This document shows positions 13,000-23,981 of a DNA stretch of 64,000 bases, piece by piece. The first letter of the stretch is position 1, and each line of letters opens with the position of its first letter. A model generated the notes under the pieces. It did not search any database, was not told the DNA's origin, and saw nothing but the letters and a program-made list of their open reading frames with translations. The DNA is from Paragordius varius. Lineage: Eukaryota > Nematomorpha. A program made the translations under genes and the position numbers. Where the stretch lies: positions 8,432,001-8,496,000 of the forward strand of contig OZ176052.1 of the NCBI GenBank assembly GCA_964247055.1, written 5' to 3'.

Positions 13000-14690
13000 G
13001 TAAAAAGCATCAAACTGAAAAAGAAAGCTTAAGTTATAATATCTCCAATTACAAAAATCAAGGGAGAAAACAAACCTAAACATTGGTATTGAAGCAAACT
13101 TTTATTCAGATTTGAGGAAAGACATTAATGAATATCCCAATCAATAATGGATCCAATTTCGTATAAATCAATCGCTATGATCAGCCTTAAAGATGATGTG
13201 AACAATGAAAAAAAGATAAACAATTTAGTTTTGGTAGTCACGGTGTGACTTTACCTATTAATTTGTCTGGCTTTCGTGAAGCGTTTAAGGATTGGTGATT
13301 AGAATATGTATTAAATATTGAAAAAATATAAATAAATAATAAAAATTATATTGTATTTTTTAAACTCTTTTGAAGGCAATATTTTTGAAAATAGATTGAA
13401 TTTTAGGCTTTTTTGTTTATATCTGCTTGACCCGATGATTGTCTCATCCCAGTAAATATGTGTTTTAAACAAATTAGTTGTGAATAAGGTATATGGCATT
13501 TGTCGTATTTTAATTATTGTAATTAGCCTTATGATTCCATACGATACTTTTTGTTCATTTTTTCATGACGGATAGATCATTTTCTAGGATTTAGCTGTAA
13601 ATGTTATATCAACGGCAAAACTTTTATCGATAGTTAATTCTTGTTACCCGCAAAATACAAAAATTTTTTTTATTTGGATCCGGTTTCATTGGTGTTTATA
13701 GTAAAATTTTTATATAACAATTTTATTATAATAATATTACCAAAATATCAACAATCGTAAATCAAAATGTAAAATATTTTGAGATTTTTAGCGTAATTAA
13801 AAAAATGGCACTTAAGATATCCTATTTTACTTTTCCTAAACTATAAATGAATCAGCGTAGTTAAAGATTCATCTTTTTTCTGGACTTCATGGAGAAATTT
13901 TCTGTAGGCTCATCTGTCTGAGGATAAATTGATCAGATTGGAGATGTGGCTGTCATTTGTTAATTGTTTTGCTTTTTCTGGGTCTGCATCGTTTTCGCCT
14001 ACCCTCTACCAGGCTGTTAATTTGAAGGGAAGAAAATATGATAAACGTGAAATGATATTTATTCGGTTTTTTTGTGGTTTATATATACTAATTTTAGGTG
14101 TACATAATTTACATTATAACAATAAAATTTCAAGTAAAGGATATAATATTTACATAATACCAAAAAAATATTAAAATAATACAATTCAAATCTCGCAGAA
14201 AATTATGATATGCAACCAAAGTATATATTTCAAATTTGCTTGTAACACAGGCCCATCATAATTGTTTTCTCCAATTGGAGGCTGCGGACGACGCGGAATT
14301 GGCCTAATCGCCGTTTAGTTATCAATCGAAGTAATTTAGTCTTAGGGGTCATTCATTAGTGAGTTTGTCCGTCCATTTTTTACCAAGTAGCATTCTCCAG
14401 CAAGCATGCTCAAATGCTTAGAGACTCCAATATATAGATACGGTTTTTTCCAGAAATTTACTTTTAATTAAATAGCATACAAAACTACGTAATAGATAAT
14501 GCATGTTGTTCTCTTCAAGTGTTTAAGGAAGATACTCTGAAAAGAATTGAAGGAGTAGTAAAAAATTTTATCTTTTTTGTCATTATTAAACGACAAATTT
14601 TAAAAATATATGTTTATTTGATTTTGATGGTAAATTACAAAATTTTTTATCTAATAATCAACAATAATAATTTAAACGAATAGTAACAAT
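13000..14690. other. 3' flank of duplicate B
   Basis: This is matched by 6409-7905 in the first unit apart from the LTR-like insertion. No additional exon is recognised. A short open frame spanning 13929-14174 is an artefact of reading from the flank into the insertion. Confidence 0.55.
14015..14247. mobile_element. Probable solo LTR with 5-bp target duplication
   Basis: The element is 233 bp long, begins TGTTA and ends TAACA, so the termini are the inverted TG...CA expected of an LTR. It is flanked on both sides by CAGGC (14010-14014 and 14248-14252). The paralogous region in copy 1 reads through with a single CAGGC, so this is a clean insertion younger than the segmental duplication. No internal retroelement region or second LTR is seen, which fits a solo LTR fossil. 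The family cannot be told from the sequence. A MITE with 5-bp target duplications is an alternative. Confidence 0.65.
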
Positions 14691-14732
14691 TTGTTTTTTA
14701 AAATTAATGAATACTATCATATATAGTTACTG

Positions 14733-15119
14733 CAGTGGCGTACCGAGCATTTTCGGCGCCCGGGGCATAAAAATTTTATGGCGCCCCTCCCCCCCTTTTT
14801 TTAAAAGCCAATAAAACAATTTAGTAAAAATACAAACTTTGTAACCTAAACACCAGAGATAAGACAGCAGAGTCATATAAATTTTAAATCTATTAAACAT
14901 ATATATTTATATGATACTAAATTTATTCAATGATACTAATTAGGTGAATAATAGAGTATATATTATAGGGATTATTACCTAAATTGCTGAAAAATCTCAT
15001 TTGAAAGTTCTTATTATTTTTGCATAATTAAAATTTAATTTCAAAAAATCATTTAGGCGCCCCTAATTAACGGCGCCCGGGGCAGGATGCACTCCCTTGC
15101 CCCCCTTCGGTATGCCCCT
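14733..15119. mobile_element. hAT-type MITE with 8-bp target duplication
   Basis: The element starts CAGTGGCGTACCGA and its other end, read in reverse complement, begins AGGGGCATACCGA, so it has imperfect terminal inverted repeats. Both ends also carry GGCGCCCGGGGCA in mirrored orientation just inside. It is flanked by AGTTACTG at 14725-14732 and 15120-15127, the 8-bp duplication typical of hAT elements. The GC-rich ends stand out against the AT-rich surroundings. The interior is AT-rich and does not encode protein. The exact end is uncertain by one base because the following C is also shared. Confidence 0.88.
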
Positions 15120-15127
15120 AGTTACTG

Positions 15128-16568
15128 CCTATCTTTACTTTGCTTATTTTTCTCAAAATCGTGTTAAATATGTAACATTGTGAATATTCCTAGAACCACT
15201 AAAGAAGCATGAGTGCTGCCCTGTTTTGAAACAGATAAAAGCGTAATAGGACGGTAAAGGTCGTATTTTATGGATAGCATAGAGTACATATGGCCGTTTT
15301 TAGGACACTTAGATTCCTACTCGCTCCGCACAACAGTGACAATATAAATAATTATAATATTCTTCCTGCAATCACCATATTTTAATCTTATAATAATTAA
15401 ATGTGTAAAGTAAAAATCTTTACCTTTTATATTATATGTCCAGTAAAAGCAATTTACCTTTGCATGATCTGTTATCTGACAATAATTAATGAAAAACCAG
15501 CAATGTATATCATATACTGTATTTTGTGAAATGATTCCTTTCTATTCGCTAAGCAATTTAGTTACATATTTGCAGTATGCATTTTATTGTATGTTAAGTA
15601 ATTTTTTTGTCAGTTAAATTACATAAATGGTTTATCAAATGCGTAAAATACTGCTCCACAAAATTATATCGTAGTACACATATGAAAGAGGATTGACCTG
15701 AGAATTAACATAGGCTTAATTTGATGGATATTTTTGAATGCTAAGTTTCGAAAATATTATAGCAATTTATGTTAATATTTGAATATAGTGTTGATATATA
15801 TTAATAAATAGATGAATAGGTATTTTGAGAATATTTATGTTAAATCCTAATTAAATTTAATAATTAATATTTTTCAACATGATAAATACCTGTATTAATC
15901 AAAATTGGTATTTTTTTATATAGATGTAATTACTAATTAAAAAACACAGGTAAATATATATAAGTTTGTAAATATCTTAGATTTTTGTTGTTTTAGTTTT
16001 TTAGGTTTTGCATTGTTAATTAAAATTATATATTTTAAATATTTGACCTATTAATATATACATAAAAATATTTGGGTTAAAAATTTATGTAGATTATTCT
16101 TTTGTTTTTATGTTTTGTATTGTTTTTATTAATTTTGAAGAATTTCAGACATTTTAATAAATAAATGTAAAAATTACGGTTTTTAATAAATTTAGTTAAT
16201 ATATTTTTTTGTTTTATTTATCATTGTTAATCGTAATTAAATACTACATATTTTAAACTAATAGTATCAATATATATTTGATCAGGATATAGTTTTGAGG
16301 ATACACTATTGTCAATTTCAAGAGTGAAAAGTAAAAGATTGAAATTACACTTCAATTATGAGCGCAATGCCTAAATTATATATTAAGAATTAAGTATCTA
16401 AATAGTTGTAGATTAATTGATTGTAATCTTTAATGTTTTTAAATATCGATCAGTTTTGAGAATAGAGCCAAAATCAATATTGCGCACAACATAAACTTTA
16501 TATATCAATTTTCATATCATCTGCATAAGCGCTGTTTTGATATACATGCATTAAACAATCTGATATTT
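15128..16568. other. AT-rich upstream region of the acid phosphatase gene
   Basis: I see no exon or named repeat here. It would contain the promoter of the acid phosphatase gene, but I cannot point to a convincing core promoter among the many TATA-like words. Confidence 0.4.
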
Positions 16569-19500
16569 ATGTTTAATTTTATTTTTATTATATTTTTAAT
16601 TTTCACAGTCAGGGCGAGTATAAATAATTATATTCCGGATCAAATTCACTTATCGTTTGGGGGTAAAATCACTTTTAATTTTAGACATTAATTCCACCAT
16701 TATTAAAGTTGTTTGGATAACACACGCTAGAGTACCAGATCCCTTTGTTAAATATAAAAAACACGATGAAAATATTTGGAGGTCCAAACACGGAACTATT
16801 TCAGAGTTTAAATCCGATCATTATTTGGAATATGTATATCAGGCTTCCCTAGACGATTTGTTTCCAAACACTACTTATTGTATTTTTTATTTTTAATGAA
16901 AATTAGATTATCATTGTGGTAGCCCAAAATTTGGATGGAGTGACGAATCATCATTTACAACTTTACCTCAGCCATATAAAAATGAAGAAAATTGGTCAGT
17001 AAATCTTATAATTTTTGGCGATTTGGGGGTTGGTAACGCTCAATCGCTAACTGATATTCAAGAAGAAATTTTTCAAGCTAATCCCTTATCTTTTCCAAAA
17101 CGACATAAAACTCTGAGTAATTTAATTGCTTATCACATAGCAATTTGAGCCATTATTTACTTTAAAGAAATGAGTTTTTTAATAAACGTGACCTAATTTA
17201 AACAAATTTTACCCCTTTTTTCGTTATCTCAAAGCTTTTTCTTTTATGTCTGGATTGAGCTTTTGACCAGTATTTAGTCTTTATGCAGTTATTTACAGTC
17301 ATAAGTTAATAATACCATTAAAATGGTATATTATGATTGTGTGTTAGAGCTTAGTCGCGTAGCGACTCTTAGCCCTCTTAGAAATCAGCTTTTTCCATTC
17401 CAGACGATCTTCAGACTTTCGAGTTATTTGGTAAAGGATTGGTAAATGATTTTATAATATTGAGCTACCGATTTTTGGGGCGGCCTCTTTTGCGAGTACT
17501 ATCGACCAACCTAAGGAGAATGTTTTATCAATTGGATCGTACAATATGGCCAAGATATTTTAATTATAGATTACTATATTGGTTTGATGAAGTTAAGTTA
17601 TGAATTAGAGATGTGGCCTTTCCAGAAGATGCCCAGAGTTTTCCGAAAGCACCACATTTGAAACGAGTTGAAGCGATTTTTGTCGGTGGTATACACATGA
17701 TTCAGAACCGTAAATATTGACGGGGTAAACCATCGCCTTTAGGATGGCGAATTTAATTAAAAAACTAATTTTTAATAATGTCATTAATCTATATATTTAT
17801 AAAAATGGAAAATGCTGGCTTTGTGATCTGGTACAGGAAAACCGGTAGACCCATTACCCAAAAAATATAATCATTAATGAATGCCCCGACAATAGCTTCG
17901 CCCTTTTTTTGAATAAAGCCCCCAGTTCGGGCCTACCGAGTAAAAAACGTTTTTTTTAAAAAAAACAAAAGTCCACAAAAATCGTGTCTTTTACAATTTT
18001 CCGGAAGACGTGTTGGACCATTCGATTTCAAATGTGATTTTTTTAGTTATTTTCGATTGCGCCAAACATAATCGTCTCGCTTTTTAAACTTAGGCCCTCT
18101 TTTTACCCGCTCCCCCCGTAAAATGCCATTTTTTAAAAAAAAACAAAGTCCACAAAAATAATTTTTTGTTTGTATTTATTTGCCCAAGGTATTTCAAATA
18201 ACCACCCCCCCCCCCCCCCCCCCCAGAAGTCCGAAGGACTTCCTCGGGCTGCGTAGCAGCACGAGATTTACGCTAGTATAATAATAATTAACCAACTGAT
18301 AATGTTTAAAATTTCTCAATTTTTAAATTAAATCTTCTATATATTAATTTTATGTGTTTAAGATAATATTTTTTATCCTAACCGTTTTTTCCAATTCCAA
18401 GTCCAATTTTTTACCTCTCGTTCCGGTTTCGTTATTTAGTTTTTCAAGAAAAACGTTTTTGATCAAATAGTGCTAGTAGTGGGTTTCAGTCAAAAGGTTT
18501 TAATTCCGGGTTTTTTTTAATTAGGATAGCACATGTAAAAAAAGTGTCTCAAAAACACATATTATAAACCATAAATTTAAAAATTGAAAAGTATTCAAAT
18601 ATAAGAAAAACAAGTTTTACCTTGTATTAATTATACAAAATAAATGATTAATAAAAGGTTTTTCTAACCGCTGCCAAAAATTGCCGTCTATTAGGCTGTA
18701 AAGTTATGTTAATGGTCCCGTTCCACATAAACAGTTAGAGTTTCGATCCTTGATTTTTTAAGCGGTCAGCAATATAAGAACATTTATAAAACCCGTCCGA
18801 ATTCTAACTCTAATTACCATATTTTTAATGTATTTACTCTATTTTTGTGTTTAGATACGACTAAAGCAAAATCTCCAACCGACGGTGTAATTAACGCTAT
18901 TCTCCATGTCGGAGATTTTGCCTACGATATGCATCAAGATGATGGACTCAGAGGGCGGCTTTTTATGCGACAGATCCAACCAATCGCCTCCCGCGTTCCG
19001 TATATCACGTGCCCTGGAAACCATGAACATCACGGGAATTTTTCTCATTACAAACATAAATTGGGTGCTGGTATGCCTGGAGATCCTGAAGGGGCCAACA
19101 TGTTTTATAGGTTTGAGCAGTTATTTAGTTAGTTAGATACAAGTTTTTGTCGGAAAGTTCAAAAATAGTATATTATAGTACTTTTATTGTTGGCCATTTC
19201 ACATTATTATTTGAGCAATTGGCAATTCTATAGCGTATGGATAAAAAACAACAAATGTTTGAAATCAAACATTTTTCCCCATCTTACAACATTAAATTTT
19301 TAATTATAAACAAAATTTGTTTTATATCATAGGCTATTATATTGCTAATTGGCCAACAATCTGGGTATTTTAATTTTAGATAACTTTATGGTTATATGTT
19401 TTTTATTTATTGTTTTGTAAATTTAACTTTTATATTTTGCATAAAGGTGTGAAAACCCTTCGTAAAAAGTCATTTTTAAATATTATGATTAATATAAGTT

Positions 19501-20527
19501 TGTTTTAATCTTGCTAATTGATGTCAATTTAATGATTTGTATATACAATTTGAGATTGGGAATTGCGCCTTTTTTTATTCCTCCTACTCCTCATCTTTAT
19601 CAATATCGATCATAAAAAAATTAGGAACCCAAATGCCTATAACTAAATGCATTTTATTTTATAAATTTTTTTTTATATTTGAACCGATAAAGCATATACA
19701 TTAAAATGTGTCTATTTTACTTATAGTTTCAATATGGGTCCAGCGCATTTTATTTCTTTTTCTACGGAATATTATTTCTTTTGGGAATATGGGTTTTGGC
19801 AAATAAAGAAGCAATACGAATGGCTTGAAGCCGATTTAAAGGTTATTTCAATATGTAACCCTTAAAACAATTTGTTAGACACGCATTTAATTTGTAAAAA
19901 TATTATATTGTTATTTACTTTAAATAAGAGTGATATTGACATACTAAAATATTCTAATATGCTAAAAATTATAGATTTTATGCGTAGGTATTTATTTAAA
20001 ATTTTTTATCATAATTAACACAATAAGGAAGCAACGAAACCAGAAAATCTAAAATTACGACCATGGATAATAACATTTGGCCACAGACCTATGTATTGTA
20101 GCAATTGGAATACCGATGATTGCACTAAAAATAGTAGCATAGTAATTATATATCAATTTTTAGGTTGATTTCTCATTTAAGTTTGTATTTAACATTTGTG
20201 GTTTTTTAACTGCGTTTACTATATCAGATAGCCTTTTTTATTTTAATATTACCTTTTTTTCTCGTATAATTATATCAATAATTCCGATTCATTTATAAAA
20301 TGATATACATTGATAATTATATTATTTTTTATATGGAATATAAGTAATAACTATTTTTTGAACAAAAACATCATATATCTTTAAAAATTCAATTAGTAAT
20401 TTTTTTTTCAATTTTAAAACAATTAGTCATGCAATTCCTTTTTATTTTATCTAATGTTATTATTTAAAAGCCACTATTTGATTCTAAAATTAAATGCGCT
20501 TAAATTTATGTAATAATTTGTTTAATA

Positions 20528-20575
<48 letters not shown>

Positions 20576-23030
20576 TATTTTAATCTGTTTATAGTAACGA
20601 ATCCAAAATGTCAATAAAATATTATTTCTATATATATGTGTGATATTTTCATTTTAGGTACGAACGGGTATCCCATTTTTAAGATGGTATGGATTGGAAT
20701 CTCTTTTTTACAAGTACGGTGTTGATATTGAATTATGGGCGCATGAACATAATTATGAGAGATCATGGCCTGTTTACAATAAAAAGGTTTTTATTTTAAC
20801 AAAATTTTTAAATAATTTATTCTTTCGTAACCGTATCCTACCTTTTTTAAAAATGTGTATATTGATTTGGGCGATTTCATTACTGTAGTTCTATATAATT
20901 GTTCTTCTCCCTCATAAAAAAGGTGCCTAATTATCGCATGATCATTATCACACTTTCTTTAGATTTATATAAGATCGGGAATTTTATTAAACAACTTTTA
21001 ATAATTGCGTGACATTGCAAACAAAAAAATCTTGTTGAAATGTATTTAGGCAGAATCCTGATTCTCATGGTCCATTAATAGTTTACGGGTTATTTAAGGT
21101 TTTTTTCAACTCTTATAGTGTGTTTCTTATACTAAATACTACACGTGTCAAAATAAAATTACTTTTCGCAAAAAATTTTGCCAATGTTTTGAATAAAAAT
21201 TTATGTTTATTTAATAATCTGGCATATTCTTGCAATGCCGGTTTTAAGCGTTTATTTTAAGGTACCCATTTCATCGGATTGAATTTTAATGCCGTTGTTT
21301 TCCATTTTTAATTTAATCTACATAAAAATAATTTGATTGAAAGCGATCAACTTTTGCTAAAACTTAATTATACCTAATATGCGCTAAATTTTCAGCATTT
21401 CTGATTTAGATATAATAAAAGTTATTCCGTTTTTTAGACGCATAAGCGATTGTTGATACATCTACCAAAATATACCTCTTTTAGGAAATTTTAAAAATTT
21501 GGCGTCTGTGTATTAACTTAAAATATTAATATTTGAACTACTTTTAATATTAATATTTATTAACGTTTATAATCATGTCTCTCCATAATTAAGTTGACTG
21601 AAGCCTCATATTCATTAAATTGAAAAATAATAACTTAACCATAATAAAATTATTTTTTTTCACGATTTAAAAAATATATTGTAATAAACTATTCACAGTC
21701 AAGCAAATATATTTAATATTTGGTTATATTTAATTTTACGCATTACAATTTTAATAGGTAATGAATCATACTGACTTATCTGATCCATATATACAGCCAC
21801 TAGCTCCTATCCATATAATAACTGGAAGCGCAGTAATCATTTTTTAATTAATATCCCGCAATTTGTAGAACATATATACCGAATAAAATAAACAATCTAG
21901 CGCTTCCTTACCTTTTAAATTTATAGCCTATATGGCTTAAATCCGTAAAAAAAATAAAATAAAAAATAATTTTGGTAAAATCATTATATTTAAATATTTT
22001 AAGATAAGAGTTATAAAGTTTTGAAATTTTTAGAGCTTAAAATCAATTAAAAGAAACAGCTAATTTTTCCTAATGTATTGCAATATAATTAATTGCATTT
22101 AAATTAATTTTTACATAATATATTTCGATTTGTAAATTTTTAGCGATTTATTAAACATCCAGAAAAGCATTATCGGTAAAAAGTTTGAGATTAGGATTTT
22201 TTACATATTTTATATTTTTTTGATTAATGCGCCTAGGCCATCATATACTTTTAATAATTGGCCCAATATTAGATTTTTTAGATGAATTTATTTTGGGGGT
22301 AAAAAACCCAAAAGGTGATTGAAGTTTTTGATTATGATAAATATAAAAATAAATTAACCCAAAAATTAATATTTAACATTAGTTTAGCGAGCATGATAAT
22401 TTTGAACAAATGCTTTAACAACTCGTATAATTTTAACTTAAATTATTTATTTCTATTTGTAAAATTTTTAGCAAGTCTTTAAGTATCAATTTTAATTATA
22501 TAATAATATTATGTAGGTTTTACGTAATACAATTTTTATACTTTTATATTTCTATAATAAATGTTTTTATGAAGGATTGAAATTAAGTTTTTTGTACACC
22601 CACATAAATTAATAGGGTTTTTTAATATATAGTGACGTTTTTTAATATTATCTTTAAATATATTTAACGGTATGTTGTGGATTTTTTTATCTTTTATTTA
22701 TTTAAAAAATATAGGGTTGTTCTGAAAAACATGATTCTTTTGAACAAAAACAACCCGAATGGTCAGCATTTCGAAGCCTCGATTATGGTTATACAAAGAT
22801 GAAAATAGTTAACAAAACCCATTTATATTTAGAGCAAATTAGTGTCGATCAAGTAAATATATTAGCCAAAATAGTTTGTTGTAATTTTTTAATTTTGTAA
22901 TAGTTTGATTTAACTATACATTATTCTGAACTATTTATGAAATTTTTATATATTTTTTATAATTTAATAGGGTAAAGTGATCGACAACATTTGGGTCATC
23001 AAAAGAAAAAACCTCATTGGTAATGAATAG
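16569..23030 (+). CDS. Purple acid phosphatase, secreted, ten exons
   Basis: Exons are 16569-16662, 16685-16879, 16907-17116, 18855-19110, 19727-19841, 20028-20141, 20658-20786, 21758-21832, 22715-22852 and 22971-23030. Phases agree throughout and give 461 residues, close to animal PAP (ACP7-like) length. The start is chosen because it opens a signal peptide (MFNFIFIIFLIFTVRA). An N-terminal fibronectin-like domain is followed by the binuclear-metal phosphatase domain with GDLG at 134-137, GDFAYD at 186-191, GNHE at 221-224, GHRP at 308-311 and AHEH at 356-359. These are the Fe/Zn or Fe/Mn ligand motifs of the family, and all are present. The enzyme hydrolyses phosphomonoesters at acid pH in lysosomal or extracellular compartments. 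The first two introns are 22 and 27 nt; the third, of 1738 nt, holds a Helitron. The donor of exon 3 (CTGA before GTAATT) is the least certain junction. Confidence 0.93.
16663..16684 (+). other. 22-nt micro-intron, intron 1 of the acid phosphatase gene
   Basis: The two flanking coding segments lie in different frames, and both are clearly acid phosphatase (DQIHLSFG before, DINSTIIKVVWIT after). Removing the 22 nt from GTAAAATC to TTTTAG joins them in phase and keeps GT-AG ends. Without removal the frame from the signal peptide reaches a stop (TAA) within about ten codons. Confidence 0.85.
16880..16906 (+). other. 27-nt micro-intron, intron 2 of the acid phosphatase gene
   Basis: The intron begins GTATTTTTT and ends AAAATTAG. 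Removing it joins LFPNTTY to YYHCGSPKFGW, the usual acid phosphatase sequence at this point. Read through, the frame meets a stop (TAA) inside the intron. Confidence 0.88.
17788..18276 (+). mobile_element. Non-autonomous Helitron in intron 3 of the acid phosphatase gene
   Basis: This 489-bp copy has the same TCTATATATTTATAAAAATGG start, preceded by A, and ends with a GAAGTCC/GGACTTC hairpin, a GCTGC GTA GCAGC hairpin and ACGCTAG followed by T. It contains only one of the internal units found in longer copies and a run of 20 C at 18205-18224. It has no coding capacity and lies in the sense direction of the host gene. Confidence 0.88.
20532..20572. repeat. TA microsatellite
   Basis: A run of about twenty TA units lies in intron 6 of the acid phosphatase gene. 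Similar tracts occur at 9762-9792, 53530-53554, 56659-56697 and 57457-57478. Confidence 0.9.
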
Positions 23031-23050
23031 CCATAGATATATTAGAGACA

Positions 23051-23056
23051 AATAAA
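23051..23056 (+). promoter_or_regulatory. Candidate poly(A) signal of the acid phosphatase gene
   Basis: An AATAAA lies 21 bases after the stop codon and just before the stop of the opposing mL54 gene. If used, the 3' UTR would be very short and the two transcripts would overlap at their ends. In DNA this AT-rich a chance match is possible. Confidence 0.4.
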
Positions 23057-23071
23057 TTAATATATTTTTTA

Positions 23072-23429
23072 TTATCCGCGTGGTAAGTTAAGTTTTGCAT
23101 ATGCATTTTGGCGTCTCTTGTGCATTTTACGAATGCGTATCCAGTATTCAGCAGAATCAATTTCTATTTGTTCAAATGGTATTTTTTCTAGTCTTAATTC
23201 CCAAAGCCAGTTGGGATATTCAGAGTCACTTTTTATCGGAATATCTGGCTCGTCTTTGTGGTAGTTAGCACCACAAACAAAGTTACAAAGTTTCTCAGGA
23301 TCTGTTTCAACATCATATAAAACTCTTTTGGGTTTTTTATTTATTGGTGGCAATTTATCTAAATAAAATAATAATTATACTTTGAAGAACATTTGTAGAA
23401 TATTTTTTGACGAAATTAAAAATTCGCAT
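23072..23429 (-). CDS. MRPL54: Mitochondrial ribosomal protein mL54
   Basis: On the minus strand exon 1 runs from 23429 to 23381 and exon 2 from 23358 to 23072, giving 111 residues. The body matches mL54: KLCNFVCGANY, then PDIPIKSDSEYPNWLWEL and SAEYWIRIRKMHKRRQNAY, the conserved SEYPxWLW and YWxRxRK signatures of this large-subunit protein. The first 16 codons (MRIFNFVKKYSTNVLQ) are basic, lack acidic residues and look like a mitochondrial presequence. The start is supported by an in-frame stop three codons upstream. The intron is only 22 nt. The gene ends 41 bases from the end of the acid phosphatase gene, tail to tail. Confidence 0.9.
23359..23380 (-). other. 22-nt micro-intron of the mL54 gene
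   Basis: On the minus strand the intron reads GTATAATT to TTATTTAG. Removing 22 nt joins the presequence exon (ending VLQ) to NKLPPINKK in phase 1. Read through, the frame stops at once within the intron. It matches the first acid phosphatase intron in length, in an unrelated gene on the opposite strand. Confidence 0.8.
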
Positions 23430-23981
23430 GTGCGATTATTTTTTAAAATGATACCACATATGATTTTAAGCTCAATATTGCTAATCTTAATTATCGTTTT
23501 AATCGCGTAAGATTTAATATATAGAATATTAGACCTATATTAAAATATGCATTCTATGATTAGGCTTATTTTACAAAAAATTTAACAATACTTTTAATTT
23601 TTTCTGCCAAAAATTTAGTGTGGATTACACTGAATCGCTAAAAAACTAGTACAAAACCATTTTGGAAACTATAAAGCAAAGCAGTTAATTTCAAACCGAT
23701 TTATTGATGTATCAAATTAAATTATCGGTATTAATAGAGTGTTTGGAATAAAAGCCTGAAACATCCAATAGACTGTTAAACTTGTAAGGTTTTTTTGTTA
23801 AATAAACACTGCGTCCTATCGTAGGGTTAAAAAATTTTCCTGATGGAATATATATGTTCTAATAGATAATCAGGATTCTCTTGGCACTTATGAATGATAA
23901 CAAAATAATTTGTACCTGTGTGGTAAAAGCTCGATAATATATTGCAAAATTAGCGCACATTACAGGTAAGCAAAAATATCA
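23430..23981. other. Upstream region of mL54, no other gene
   Basis: This should hold the minus-strand promoter of mL54. Around 23820-23960 it has words also found beside other foldback repeats (CCTGATGGAATATATA, GCGCACATTA), so it is probably an old repeat fragment. No exon is recognised. Confidence 0.4.

Larger units (their letters stand above)
8152..14690. repeat. Segmental tandem duplication, copy 2
   Basis: This is the second, longer copy of the unit at 2608-7905. Most of the length difference is explained by a 968-bp Helitron at 8222-9189 and a 233-bp LTR-like insertion at 14015-14247, both missing from copy 1. The remaining difference is small indels and a (TA)n tract near 9762-9792. 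Both insertions therefore postdate the duplication, unless copy 1 lost them precisely. Confidence 0.9.
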
